A stretch of DNA of 64,000 nt from Desulfobacteraceae bacterium (GCA_011390345.1 JAABSP010000001.1:1-64000); one strand, 5' to 3'. Positions 9,160 to 18,245 are shown, counted from the first letter of the stretch. The notes: generated by a model not told the origin, from the sequence alone. Made by a program: numbers and translations.

Positions 9160-10881
9160 CTATTGCGCCCGGGCAGAAACGGGCGCCAAAGGCATCGCCT
9201 CCTCGGCTGCAGGCTGCGGTATCTCCCGCACATCAAGGGCCGCGGGATTCTTTTCATAAAAGCAGGGCGGCTCCAGGGTCATCCCCTCGGCCAGCCGGCG
9301 TTCTTCTTTTTTCAGGGTGTGGCGGAGATACATCCCGAGCAGCGGGGCCGTGATCCGCGCGTTCAGGCCGAACGCGGCATAGATGTCTTTGAGAATCGAT
9401 GTCAGCTTGGTCTCGATCTTTGCATTTCCCCGGTAATGGGATCTCATGGCCCAGGCCGCGGCCGCATAGGTGTTCTTCAACTGCCGGGCCTCTCTTTCGA
9501 ACCGGCGGCGAATCCGCATGTCCGGATGGTTTCTGTACTTCAGATACCCGTCCAGTGTCACCCGTAAGAGGCGGGCAAGGCTCGGCCCGTTGACCTCGAA
9601 GTCCTTTTCAAAAGCCTTTAGCAGAAAACCCTCTTCAGCTCCGTCCTCGATATGCGGGTGGCGATAGTTGAACCGGTACTGGCCGTGGGTATCTGCCACG
9701 GGAAAGTCGGGCAGAAGGGTTCCCTTTTTCTTGTGCTCTTCGTAGAGCGGGGTTCCGGGGTTGGGGGTGTAGAGCATGAACTGGTGGAAGACCGTGTTGT
9801 GCGCGACCGCATAGTCGATCACGCTGTCGATGTTTTCGGGAGTGTGCTCCTCCATGCCGATGATGGATGATCCCAGCGCCCGAATGCCGTTGGACTGGAG
9901 GCTCTCGATCAATTCATAGGTGTCAACGCCTTTGAGCTTATGGTATTTGCTGCTCTCCCCCTCCAGCCCCATCCAGGCCCAGGAGATCCCGAGGCCCACA
10001 AGCTGCTCGATAGTATAGGATTTGAGCACCCGCGCCGAGCTGAAGACGAAGATAGACCAGGATTTGTCGTTCTCCTCCATCAGCTCCAGCAGTCGGAGTG
10101 CCCGCTTCCGGTGGAGCAGGAAGTTCTCGTCCATCACGAAAAAGGACTGGGTCTTGAGTTCCTTTTCGATCTCTTCCATCACCGAAAAGAGTTCATCTCC
10201 GGTCTCGAAGAAGTTGATGAAATGGCCTTTTCCGCCGAAAAGCGCGGATGTGCAGCAGAAATTGCACCCCACAGGGCAGCCGACCGAGGGGATCAGGATG
10301 GCTGCGGTATCTTCGGCCTTGTCATTTGTGGCATATCCCAGCACCCGGGTGCCGAAGCCGGAGAGGGATTTGGGATGGCGGATGGGCGCATCCGGGTCCT
10401 GTTTCAGATATTTCCGGAACCAGGAGACCCCGTCACCCTTGACAAAATGATCCGCATCCACGCTCTCTTCGATGGCCGGATGGTTGACCACATGCCCCCC
10501 GATCACGATCTGGCTCCTGGGGGAGATCTCCCGGATCAGCTCGCACATCTTTGCCACCTTTCCCACATTTGGAATGATCCCGCTGATGCCGATGACATCA
10601 TATTGGTGGGTCCGGATCTCTTCGATGAAGCGGTCCATCGTCGGGAAGTCGAGAAGGGTGCAGGGGGAATCGAGATTGGCCTGGATTAACAGGAGGCCGA
10701 AGGACCTATGGAACATCCGCAGGGAGAAAGGGCCTTGGGCCCGAGTCACCTGGTTGTGGTAGAGTTCCATGGGATTGACCTTGCGGCTGCCGTATTCGTC
10801 ATCCACGGCATAGGGGCCGAAGACACTGGTCAACAATACTTTTGCTCGGCTGCCGAGGGAATGTATGGGGTGGAGGCTCAT
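9160..10881 (-). CDS. Radical SAM protein with B12-binding-like N-terminal domain
   Basis: A 573-residue protein. Residues about 20-190 look like a cobalamin-binding Rossmann domain (YDVIGISGIIPNVGK, IVIGGHVVNHPAIE) but without an obvious DxHxxG histidine. The radical SAM core follows with the cluster motif CPVGCNFC, then WAWMGLEGES and a C-terminal extension of about 150 residues. It is similar in layout to methyltransferases or cyclases acting on lipids or cofactors; the substrate is unknown. AAAGGA lies 8 bases before the ATG at 10881; longer in-frame starts lack a site. It is divergent from the following two-component pair. Confidence 0.85.
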   Translation of the reverse strand: MSLHPIHSLGSRAKVLLTSVFGPYAVDDEYGSRKVNPMELYHNQVTRAQGPFSLRMFHRSFGLLLIQANLDSPCTLLDFPTMDRFIEEIRTHQYDVIGISGIIPNVGKVAKMCELIREISPRSQIVIGGHVVNHPAIEESVDADHFVKGDGVSWFRKYLKQDPDAPIRHPKSLSGFGTRVLGYATNDKAEDTAAILIPSVGCPVGCNFCCTSALFGGKGHFINFFETGDELFSVMEEIEKELKTQSFFVMDENFLLHRKRALRLLELMEENDKSWSIFVFSSARVLKSYTIEQLVGLGISWAWMGLEGESSKYHKLKGVDTYELIESLQSNGIRALGSSIIGMEEHTPENIDSVIDYAVAHNTVFHQFMLYTPNPGTPLYEEHKKKGTLLPDFPVADTHGQYRFNYRHPHIEDGAEEGFLLKAFEKDFEVNGPSLARLLRVTLDGYLKYRNHPDMRIRRRFEREARQLKNTYAAAAWAMRSHYRGNAKIETKLTSILKDIYAAFGLNARITAPLLGMYLRHTLKKEERRLAEGMTLEPPCFYEKNPAALDVREIPQPAAEEAMPLAPVSARAQ

Positions 10882-10967
10882 TTGAAATATCCTTTCCTGA
10901 TGGATGCTTAGTTTATTTTTTTGTAGAAGCTGCCCTTCTATTTTTATTCTATAGGCGAACTTTGCAT

Positions 10968-10993
10968 AAAAAAAGCCCCTGACCCGGGGTTTT
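10968..10993 (-). terminator. Possible attenuator hairpin in the radical SAM leader
   Basis: AAAACCCC and GGGG pair on the minus strand around GGGTCA, followed by seven T. No minus-strand gene ends here, so if functional it would act inside the leader of the radical SAM gene. The hairpin is short. Confidence 0.3.
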
Positions 10994-11124
10994 ACCAAAC
11001 TTTTACAAAAGCCTCTCCCTCTTTTCATCCTTTTTCCCCGATGTTCATGGGGCATGTTGCCATTCCCCCCCATCCTGTAGTATGATGGAAGAGAAGGAAA
11101 ACAGACCCGAACAGGAAAAGGTAA

Positions 11125-12168
11125 ATGGCGCGATCCCCCTGGTTTCTGCACCCAATACTGATCTTCGTGATCTCCATCCTGGCCCTGGCCACCTCCCTCA
11201 TTCTCTATATCTACTGGTATATCGAGGCGAGTACGGGCCTGAACATTTTGATGGAAAAGTTCGATCTGGATGCGGATCAGGTGCTGGCATCGGAGACCTG
11301 GATCGTCATCCTGGTGCTCTCCATTCTGGTGGGGGTGATTCTCATGGGGATCTTCATCATTTTTGTTTACAATTTAAAGACCCTGCAGCTATACCGGCGT
11401 CAGAACAACTTCATCAACAACTTCACCCATGAATTGAAAACCCCGGTGACCTCCCTGCGCCTCTATCTGGAGACCTTTGCCAGACACGAGCTGTCCCGGG
11501 AGAGCCAGTTGAAGTATATCGACTATATGATCCAGGATACGGTGCGGCTGAACGGAACCATCAACAGCATTCTCGATCTTGCCAGAATCGAAAATAAGAG
11601 CTATGGGGGAAAATTTCTGCTGAAAGACCTCCGTGCTGCGGTGGAGAATTTTCTGGCGGAGAATGCCCATCTGCTGGAAAAGTGTAAAATCGATACCTTT
11701 TTTCCCGATCATCAGGCTTTTTTCTATCGCATCGATCCAGTGCTTTTTGATATGCTGCTGATGAATATCGTCAACAACGCGGTCAAATATAACCGGTCCG
11801 GAAATCCGACCCTCTCCATCGGCATCAAGGCCCGGCCGGGAAAGATCCTCATGGAGTTTGCCGACAACGGCATCGGCCTTGACAAGCAGGATCTCAAGAA
11901 TGTCTTCAAAAAATTCTATCAGGTAGGACATGCCGACAACATGATGGCAAGAGGCAGCGGGATCGGCCTCTATCTGGCCCAGACCGTTGCCCGGTTTCAC
12001 GGCGGAAATCTGAGCGCCCATAGCCGGGGGCCGGATCAGGGGAGCCTTTTTACCCTCTCTCTGCCGGACAAATATTCAATGCCGGAAGAGGATTCGGAAG
12101 AAATCGCGGAAGAGGATTTCCAAGTAAGATTAGGAAGTAAGATCGGAGCAGGAAGAGTAAAATGGTGA
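11125..12168 (+). CDS. Sensor histidine kinase
   Basis: A 347-residue membrane kinase. Two transmembrane helices (about residues 9-31 and 58-83) enclose a short periplasmic loop of about 26 residues, so the signal is probably membrane-borne or sensed by a partner. HisKA has the phospho-acceptor histidine at 102 in FTHELKTPVTSL; the ATPase domain shows NIVNNAVKY, EFADNGIGL and GSGIGLYLA. The ORF overlaps the next gene by ATGGTGA, so kinase and regulator are translationally coupled. An AGGAAAAGG site precedes the ATG. Confidence 0.92.
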   Translation: MARSPWFLHPILIFVISILALATSLILYIYWYIEASTGLNILMEKFDLDADQVLASETWIVILVLSILVGVILMGIFIIFVYNLKTLQLYRRQNNFINNFTHELKTPVTSLRLYLETFARHELSRESQLKYIDYMIQDTVRLNGTINSILDLARIENKSYGGKFLLKDLRAAVENFLAENAHLLEKCKIDTFFPDHQAFFYRIDPVLFDMLLMNIVNNAVKYNRSGNPTLSIGIKARPGKILMEFADNGIGLDKQDLKNVFKKFYQVGHADNMMARGSGIGLYLAQTVARFHGGNLSAHSRGPDQGSLFTLSLPDKYSMPEEDSEEIAEEDFQVRLGSKIGAGRVKW

Positions 12169-12905
12169 ACGAAAATTCTCATGCGGACAAGAAGATTCTG
12201 ATTGTAGAGGATGAATACCACATTGCAGAGGGAATTCGTCTCAACCTCTCCCTGCAGGGGTATCAGGCCGAGATGTCCCTGGACGGGGCCCAGGGGCTCT
12301 CCCGATGGGAGGCGTGGGAGCCCGATCTGATCATCTTGGATGTAATGCTGCCGGTGATCGACGGGCTCTCGGTCTTGAAAGCGGTCCGGGAGAAGAACGA
12401 AAAACTGCCGGTTCTGATTCTTTCGGCCAAAGGGACCCCGGAGGATCGGGTGCAGGGGCTTTCCTGTGGCGTGGATGACTACATGGTCAAGCCCTTTGTC
12501 CTGGAGGAGCTGCTGCTGCGGGTGGAGCGGCTGCTGACCCGGGCTCATTGGGCCCGAGCCGAAATGGAGGAGGGCCCGCGGGATGCCTGCCGGAAGCGGT
12601 TCCGGTTCGGGGAGAACGAGGTGGATCTGGAGACCGCAGAGGCGGTCTGCGCACAAGGGGAGATCCGCCTGACAGATCAGGAGTTGAAGCTGTTGAGCAT
12701 CTTCGTCGAAAACCCGGGAAGGCCCCTTCCCAGAAAGCTGCTGCTGGAGGTGGGCTGGGGCTATTCCCGGTTCTCCTCCACCCGGACAGTGGACAATTTC
12801 ATCGTGCGGCTGCGGAAATACTTCGAACCGGAGCCGAAAAATCCCCGATACTTCAAAAGCATCCGATCCAGAGGGTATCTCTTCGACCCGGGCGGGAATC
12901 CATAG
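12162..12905 (+). CDS. OmpR-family response regulator
   Basis: A 247-residue DNA-binding regulator. The receiver has the acidic pocket (VEDE, residues 15-18), phospho-acceptor Asp60 in LIILDVMLP and the KPF lysine. The C-terminal winged helix is of the Trans_reg_C type (EIRLTDQELKLLSIF, TRTVDNFIVRLRKYFE, SIRSRGYLF). It is the cognate partner of the overlapping kinase. No target promoter could be identified in the window. Confidence 0.94.
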   Translation: MVNENSHADKKILIVEDEYHIAEGIRLNLSLQGYQAEMSLDGAQGLSRWEAWEPDLIILDVMLPVIDGLSVLKAVREKNEKLPVLILSAKGTPEDRVQGLSCGVDDYMVKPFVLEELLLRVERLLTRAHWARAEMEEGPRDACRKRFRFGENEVDLETAEAVCAQGEIRLTDQELKLLSIFVENPGRPLPRKLLLEVGWGYSRFSSTRTVDNFIVRLRKYFEPEPKNPRYFKSIRSRGYLFDPGGNP

Positions 12906-12908
12906 CCG

Positions 12909-13793
12909 TCAATCCGAGATAAACCGGCTCGGTATGCAGGCTTTACAGGTTCCGGAGCGAAACCGGGCCGCGTCCGACAGGCTCAGCACGCCCTTGATTT
13001 CCAAAGGATCGTCCCCGTGGACGAAAAAGCGCTGGACATCCCGGATCAGCATCTCCCGCAATGCATCCGCAAGCAGATCCTCTCCGCTGCAGGAGAGAAC
13101 CGGGGAGCCCATGATCTCGGCCGCCGGCCTTTCCGGCCTGCAGCCATGATGAAAGGCAAGGATCAGATCCGTTTTGGAGATGACGCCGGCCGGTTTTCCG
13201 GAGCTGTCCGTGAGCAGCACCGCGCCGAAGGTGTGGGCCGAAAGCACCTCGATAGCCTCGGAAATCGGCGCGGCCGCGGCAGAAGAGATCACAAAGGGCG
13301 TCATGGCTTCTTTCACCCTTGCCCGGTTATCGTCTGAACCCTCTGCCGATGCCCTGCGGTGCCCTTTTTTGCAGGTGCTGCAGTACCGGTAGAGGAGGCC
13401 CACGATATCGGGATAGGAGAAGGTTCCGATCACCGCATCCGATGTGGCCCCCTGCACAAAGAGCCGGTGAACCCGATGCTCCCCCATCCGCTGAAGCCCG
13501 GCCTCGATCTCCTCGTCCGGATAGCAGAAAAGGGGCGGGGCCGCCATGATTTCCCCCAGTCTCGTCTCGACGGGCAGGCCCCCATAGAAGGCCGCCATGA
13601 TATCGGTCTTGGAGACCACGCCGCAGGGAGATTCCTTTTGGTCCGTAACCAGCAATGCCCCGGCCTTGAATTTGATCAGGTGGTTGATCCCCCGGGCCAG
13701 GGTCTGATCCGACGAAAGCCGTATCACCAGCCGGCGCATCGCCTCCTTCACCCGCATCCCCGACAATACGCTTCGCTTTCGAACCGTGGTCAT
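12909..13793 (-). CDS. Protein with duplicated CBS pairs, each followed by CxxC
   Basis: A 294-residue cytoplasmic protein built from two homologous halves. Each half is a CBS pair (KEAMRRLVIRLSSDQTL and KEAMTPFVISSAAAAP begin them) that ends in a cysteine pair: CSTC near residue 143 and CKAC near residue 285. CBS pairs bind adenine nucleotides; the paired cysteines could hold a metal or act as a redox switch, which is inference. GGAGG lies 9 bases before the ATG. It runs directly after the next CBS gene on the same strand with a 5-base gap, so both belong to one operon with the acyl-CoA dehydrogenase upstream. Confidence 0.85.
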   Translation of the reverse strand: MTTVRKRSVLSGMRVKEAMRRLVIRLSSDQTLARGINHLIKFKAGALLVTDQKESPCGVVSKTDIMAAFYGGLPVETRLGEIMAAPPLFCYPDEEIEAGLQRMGEHRVHRLFVQGATSDAVIGTFSYPDIVGLLYRYCSTCKKGHRRASAEGSDDNRARVKEAMTPFVISSAAAAPISEAIEVLSAHTFGAVLLTDSSGKPAGVISKTDLILAFHHGCRPERPAAEIMGSPVLSCSGEDLLADALREMLIRDVQRFFVHGDDPLEIKGVLSLSDAARFRSGTCKACIPSRFISD

Positions 13794-13798
13794 GGCGG

Positions 13799-14281
13799 CT
13801 ATCCTCCGATATCGGGCGCGTCCGTGAATTTCTTCAGCAGACTGTAGAAGACCGATGTCCGGTAGATGATCCCCACCACCTCTTTGTCGTCCACCACCGG
13901 AATCCGCCGCATATGCTGCTTGATCATGATATCCACCACCCGAAAGACATGGGTGTAAGGCGTCACCGTCACCAGATCCGTGGACATGAGATCCTTCACC
14001 TGCACCCGCTTGACGCTCTCCAGCCGCTCGTCAAAGAGATCTCCGGGGTCCAGATCCTCCATCTCGCCCCAGATGTGGATGTGCTTGGGCTGGATAAAGA
14101 GCAGGATGTCATACATGGAGAGCATCCCCACGAGCTGATCCTCTTCATCGGTAACCATCAGGCCGAAGATCTTCTTGCCTTGGGCCTGGCTTGCGGAATA
14201 TAACTGTTTCACCGCCTCCAGCACCGTATCGTCGGGCTTCAAGGTGTGAAACCGGTGATCCATGATGTCCCGGGCATACAT
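13799..14281 (-). CDS. CBS-domain protein
   Basis: A 160-residue protein consisting of one CBS pair: MYARDIMDHRFHTLKPDD starts the first domain, VKDLMSTDLVTVTPYTHV the second. An insertion of about 30 acidic residues (HIWGEMEDLDPGDLFDERLE) separates them. It probably senses adenylate nucleotides and controls a partner protein. AAAGGAGG precedes the ATG. It lies 19 bases downstream of the acyl-CoA dehydrogenase and 5 bases upstream of the other CBS gene, which suggests that energy charge is linked to this acyl-CoA step. Confidence 0.88.
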   Translation of the reverse strand: MYARDIMDHRFHTLKPDDTVLEAVKQLYSASQAQGKKIFGLMVTDEEDQLVGMLSMYDILLFIQPKHIHIWGEMEDLDPGDLFDERLESVKRVQVKDLMSTDLVTVTPYTHVFRVVDIMIKQHMRRIPVVDDKEVVGIIYRTSVFYSLLKKFTDAPDIGG

Positions 14282-14300
14282 AAAGAGCGCCTCCTTTTTT

Positions 14301-15995
14301 CTACGGATTCATCTCATAGGCATCCACCAGAGCATAGATATCCTGCCAGATCCTGTCAAAGCGCTCTTTGTCCACGACCGGTTTCCGGATCATCTTCATG
14401 CAGAGATCCATCTGCTGCTGTGTGCTGCTCGGCTTGGAATGGATCTGGAGGGCAAAAGTGGAAAAATCCCGCACCATGAAGTCGAAGATCCGATCCAGAA
14501 GATCATCTTTGACGCCCTCCATCTTAGATTTCTCGATGATGAGCTGCCCGTAGGCCACCAGGGTGAAAAGCTCGCCCAGGCTCAGCAGGAAGTCGATGTC
14601 TTTGGCCTGCTCTTTGCTCGGGGGCGCGGTCATGAGAAATTCCACCAGCACCTGAATCTGCTCCTTGAAGATATCGGCATTGGGCAGGTTTACGCTCTCA
14701 TACGCGATCTTGTAATCGTGGAAACGGATTTTCCCCAGCCCCCGTGTGGGCCCCTGTTTGAAGAGGAAATCATCGTTTTCAGGCTTGTCTTTTTTTCCGA
14801 TCTCCGGGAATTCGGCCGGATTGAAGAAGTAGTTGGCCATGAACTTCACGATGAGCGCCATATTGACATGCACGGTCCCCTCCAGCTTGGGGAGAGCCCG
14901 GATATCTTTTGCCGCGTTTTCGAAATAGACATCCTTTTCAAAGCCCCGGGCCGCGATCACATCCCAGAGTTCGTTGATCACGGTCTCGCCCTCGGTGGTC
15001 ACCTTCATCTTGACGATGGGGTTGTACAGCAGATACCGCCGGTCCTCTGAGGAGGCCCCACGCATGTAGTCGATGGCACGGGAAGCGAATATCTTCATGG
15101 CCGAAAGCCGGGCATACGCATCGGTGAAGAGCCCCCGGATGTGCGGGAAATCGGTGACGAATTTTCCGTAGAGGTTCCGATGCGCGGCATGGTTGACGGC
15201 CTCGTAGAAGGCATGGGTGCAGATGCCGATGGATGCCCATCCCAGGTTGAACTTGCCCACGTTGACGGTGTTCAGCGCCGAATCCCACGCCTCCTGACCT
15301 GTGGAGAGGATCTCCTCATCTGTGATCGGGTAGCCGTTAAGCGCATACTCGGCCACAAAGCTCTGCCAGTCGACCACGTTTTTGACCAGGTCATAGTTCG
15401 GGTGCTTGGGATCGGCCGCGAAAAAGACATACTCGTCGGTCTCGGAGTTCTTGCCGAAGGTGGAGACGAGCGCGGCCTCATTTGCATTGCCGATGTAGTA
15501 CTTTCCGCCGTCGGCCACATATCTGCCCTCTCCCAGGGGGGTGAGTGCCATCTCCGAAGAGTAGAGATCCGCGCCGTGGGTTTTTTCCGAAAGGCCGAAG
15601 GCAAAGATTCCGCCCTCTTCCAGAAGAGCGGCCGTCTTCTTCTTGATGGCCTCGTTTCGGCTCATCCAGATGGGCCCCAGCCCCAGGATCGTCACCTGCC
15701 AGGTGTACCAGTACGCCAGGCCGTAGAAGCCGAGGATCTCGTTGAAGTCGCAGATCCGGAAGGTGTCCCACCGGGCATCCTTGTCATCGCTGTACTGAGA
15801 AGGGGTGAGAAGCCGGGCAAAGATTTGGTTCTCCTTTACGAAATCGAGAAAATCGGAGTACCAGACCCGGTCATGGTAGTCCTTTTTGAGCTTCTCTTTG
15901 CCCATGTTCTCGAAAAACGCGATGGTCTTCTCCATGATCTCGCGGGATGCGCTGTCCAGGTGCTCGAAGCGCTCTTTTTTCGGGTTGAGCAGCAT
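14301..15995 (-). CDS. Acyl-CoA dehydrogenase, long form
   Basis: A 564-residue member of the acyl-CoA dehydrogenase family, longer than the usual 380-400 residues, with a long C-terminal helical extension. The middle has FGLSEKTHGADLYSSEMAL, matching the flavin-binding loop of the family, and NVGKFNLGWASIGICTHAFYEA in the C-terminal bundle. I could not place the catalytic glutamate with confidence. It would oxidise an acyl-CoA, perhaps a long-chain one. AAGGAAAAAG precedes the ATG. It is first in an operon with two CBS proteins, behind a promoter and a TetR-type palindrome. Confidence 0.85.
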   Translation of the reverse strand: MLLNPKKERFEHLDSASREIMEKTIAFFENMGKEKLKKDYHDRVWYSDFLDFVKENQIFARLLTPSQYSDDKDARWDTFRICDFNEILGFYGLAYWYTWQVTILGLGPIWMSRNEAIKKKTAALLEEGGIFAFGLSEKTHGADLYSSEMALTPLGEGRYVADGGKYYIGNANEAALVSTFGKNSETDEYVFFAADPKHPNYDLVKNVVDWQSFVAEYALNGYPITDEEILSTGQEAWDSALNTVNVGKFNLGWASIGICTHAFYEAVNHAAHRNLYGKFVTDFPHIRGLFTDAYARLSAMKIFASRAIDYMRGASSEDRRYLLYNPIVKMKVTTEGETVINELWDVIAARGFEKDVYFENAAKDIRALPKLEGTVHVNMALIVKFMANYFFNPAEFPEIGKKDKPENDDFLFKQGPTRGLGKIRFHDYKIAYESVNLPNADIFKEQIQVLVEFLMTAPPSKEQAKDIDFLLSLGELFTLVAYGQLIIEKSKMEGVKDDLLDRIFDFMVRDFSTFALQIHSKPSSTQQQMDLCMKMIRKPVVDKERFDRIWQDIYALVDAYEMNP

Positions 15996-16009
15996 TTCTT
16001 TTTCCTTTC

Positions 16010-16023
16010 TGAATGATCGTTCA
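16010..16023. promoter_or_regulatory. TetR/FadR-type operator candidate
   Basis: TGAATGATCGTTCA is an almost perfect palindrome placed between the predicted promoter and the ribosome binding site of the acyl-CoA dehydrogenase. Bacterial TetR-family fatty-acid regulators bind similar TGAATGA..TCATTCA sites, so repression relieved by acyl-CoA is plausible. No TetR gene is in the window. Confidence 0.5.
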
Positions 16024-16042
16024 TTTTTAAAAGTCCTACGAG

Positions 16043-16071
16043 GGTGTAAAGGGAGAAGCGTCCGGTGTCAA
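16043..16071 (-). promoter_or_regulatory. Sigma-70 promoter candidate for the acyl-CoA dehydrogenase operon
   Basis: On the minus strand TTGACA (16071-16066) is separated by 17 bases from TACACC (16048-16043). The -35 is perfect and the -10 is weak. The stop codon of the truncated DUF1016 gene lies inside the TTGACA. Confidence 0.5.
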
Positions 16072-16721
16072 GGAAAAACCGTTGACAGGAAATCCTCGAT
16101 CCGGGAGATGATGGCCTTTTCCAGCTCCCGCTCGCTGTGTTCGTCGCCGAGTTCCAGAAAGTCGAAAACATATTCATCTTTGACCGCCAGCTTCGCTTGT
16201 GTCTGTTGCTCAGATGTCAGGGTCCGGTCGAAATTGGTCTGTCCCAGCAGGGTCCTTTCATAGCTCCCGTTTTCGGTCTGATGGATGAGGATGTTTTTAG
16301 TCCAGCCGAATTTGCGGGTCATGCGGATGTAGAATTCTCTTTCAAGAGCGTCCTTGCAGCGTTCAAGGATGATCAGGTTATGGCTCCAGCCGATTTCTCG
16401 CACCATTGGTGCGAGTTTTTCCGAATTTTCATATGCGCCGAAAAAAGCCTTCATCCGCCAGAGATTCGACGCTGAAAAGCCCCCGACCCCAGGAAATTCC
16501 GATTGCAGATCCGAGGCGAGCTGCTGCACCACAGATTTTCCCCAACCTTCATCCTTCTGCCGTTCAAGAATCATCCTTCCGATGTCCCAATACAGCTCCA
16601 CCAGCTCTTTGTTGACCGATTTGAGCGCCGAATACTGGGCCGAGCGGATGCGTGCTTTGATGTCGGCAAGAACGCCCGGATAATCGTCGGGAAGCTTTTT
16701 GTAATCTTTACGCATACCCAT
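16068..16721 (-). pseudogene. Truncated DUF1016 / YhcG-like nuclease gene
   Basis: A 217-residue ORF that matches the N-terminal part of DUF1016 (YhcG, PD-(D/E)XK nuclease) proteins: YWDIGRMILERQKDEGWGKSV, FSASNLWRMKAFF and the WSHNLIILERCKD motif. It stops right after the transition SRIEDFL, before the catalytic nuclease domain that should add about 120-150 residues. No continuation is visible in the other frames downstream. The N-terminal half is intact, so it may still make a protein but not an active nuclease. The start is the ATG at 16721 behind AGCAGG. Confidence 0.8.
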
Positions 16722-17053
16722 CAAACCTGCTCTTCGTTTTCCATTGCTATAATTCGGGCCTTTTCGGTTTTTCCGTTGTCAGGATCGAGTGCTGTGGATA
16801 TCCTACCACCGCTGCAACTTTTTGCCAATCCTTAGATGGGCATTGAAATCTCATCAGTTGTAATAGTTTTTCTTGACTTGTGTCCAAATATAATCATAAT
16901 TCCTCCATCGTAACCGTTTTTCTGCCGTCCAGACAAGGGTTGACAAAAACGGGCATTTCAGGGCATGTTGAGAAAAAACGGCCAGATGAAAGCCGGGCTC
17001 AACAATGTAGGGAAGTCCATGAGCCATATCCGCCGACTTTCAGATAGCGAAAA
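16722..17053. other. Intergenic region, no gene seen
   Basis: A 332-base AT-richer stretch between the divergent DUF1016 fragment and the cyclase gene. A TTGACA at 16940-16945 could be a -35 for the cyclase, but the -10 17 bases later (GCATGT) is poor. Confidence 0.4.
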
Positions 17054-17980
17054 ATGAACAATAAGCGCATCTATACCATTATTATCGGGCTGGTTCTTGC
17101 CATTCTCCTCATTCTTTTTGCCTGCAATACTCAAAAGAAGTCCGGGAGCGAATTGGATGACGGACAGGATGACACATCAACGGGTACACCGCCTGCGTCG
17201 AGCCCGGACCAAGATCCGGACGCCATCGACCTCTACAGGGTGGAGGTCATCCGCAGGCTCCCCCACAACGGCGACCGGATCTTCACCCAGGGCTTTGAAA
17301 TCCATGACGGATACCTCTACGAAAGCACCGGCAGAACCGCAGAGACCGCGCTGAAGAAGATCGATCCTGCAAACGGCGAGATCCTTCTCCAGCAGAACCT
17401 CGAAGAATACTTCTCCGGTGACATGTACTTCGGAGAGGGCATCACCATCTGGAAGGAGAAGATCATCCACCTCTCCTGGCAGAAGAAGATCGCTTATTTT
17501 TATACCCTCGATTTTAAAAAGACCGGCAGGGAATTCCATTATGATACCGAAGGCTGGGGCCTCACCCACAACGACAGTTCTCTGATCATGAGCGACGGCT
17601 CCCGATTCATCCACTTCAGGGACCCGGAAACCTTTGAAACAAAAAGAACCATCGATGTCGGCGTCGAAAACCTCAATGAACTGGAGTATGTCAACGGCAG
17701 CATCTATGCCAACGTCTGGTTCGAAGACTTCATCCTGGTCATCGACGAGATCTCCGGAGCCGTCACCGGAAAGATCGACGCATCGGAGCTGTTCTGCTCA
17801 CAGCTCAATAAGCAGACAGGCGCGGTACTGAACGGGATCGCCTATGACAGCCGGTCAGAAACCTTCTACATCACGGGGAAGAAATGTCCCGATATCTACG
17901 AGGTGATCTTTGAAAAGAAGCAGAACGCCCTCATCACCGGCCATCGTCACCAGGATTTCCTGAACCTTTCAGGGGCGTGA
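17054..17980 (+). CDS. Glutaminyl-peptide cyclotransferase, lipoprotein
   Basis: A 308-residue protein of the beta-propeller glutamine cyclotransferase family. It has a lipoprotein signal (hydrophobic residues 8-23 ending LFAC, so Cys24 would be lipidated), a Ser/Asp/Pro-rich linker to about residue 60, and then the family motifs FTQGFEIHDGYLYESTG, YFGEGITIWKEKIIHLSW, GWGLTHNDSSLIMSDGS, NLNELEYVNGSIYANVW and NGIAYDSRSETFYITGK. It would form N-terminal pyroglutamate on exported peptides or proteins, anchored at the membrane surface. No good ribosome binding site is visible. It stands alone. Confidence 0.9.
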   Translation: MNNKRIYTIIIGLVLAILLILFACNTQKKSGSELDDGQDDTSTGTPPASSPDQDPDAIDLYRVEVIRRLPHNGDRIFTQGFEIHDGYLYESTGRTAETALKKIDPANGEILLQQNLEEYFSGDMYFGEGITIWKEKIIHLSWQKKIAYFYTLDFKKTGREFHYDTEGWGLTHNDSSLIMSDGSRFIHFRDPETFETKRTIDVGVENLNELEYVNGSIYANVWFEDFILVIDEISGAVTGKIDASELFCSQLNKQTGAVLNGIAYDSRSETFYITGKKCPDIYEVIFEKKQNALITGHRHQDFLNLSGA

Positions 17981-18206
17981 TATAGTATTGACCGTGATTT
18001 TTCGACTTGCCCGGTATGTGGCGGAAGAAGCCATGCGGGAGAATGATCCGGTACAATCGACTTACAGCCCCGCGGATTCATCGTCTTGGCTTTCTCCGCG
18101 CCGGCGTTTCACCTCTTCGAGAATTTTCTCTTCCGAGATCAGTTTCATTCCCGCTTTAATGGCGCTGGTACGGAGAACATAAAGTCTCTTCCCCAATAAG
18201 GACCAT

Positions 18207-18238
18207 AAAAAAAGCCCGGCCATTTCTGACCGGGCTTT
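18207..18238 (-). terminator. Terminator of tRNA-Asn
   Basis: AAAGCCCGGTCAG pairs with GGCCGGGCTTT on the minus strand, followed by seven T, directly after the tRNA gene. Confidence 0.88.
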
Positions 18239-18245
18239 GATATTT

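Noticed and set aside
16940-16968. Promoter for the glutaminyl cyclase (TTGACA)
   Set aside because: The -35 is perfect, but the -10 at 17-base spacing (GCATGT) is poor, so it was not listed as a feature.
18062-18196. Minus-strand ORF after the tRNA-Asn terminator (ending MKLISEEKILEEVKRRRGES)
   Set aside because: Helical and charged like an antitoxin C-terminus, but it has no clear start or ribosome binding site and only 28-44 codons; kept out as a possible remnant.
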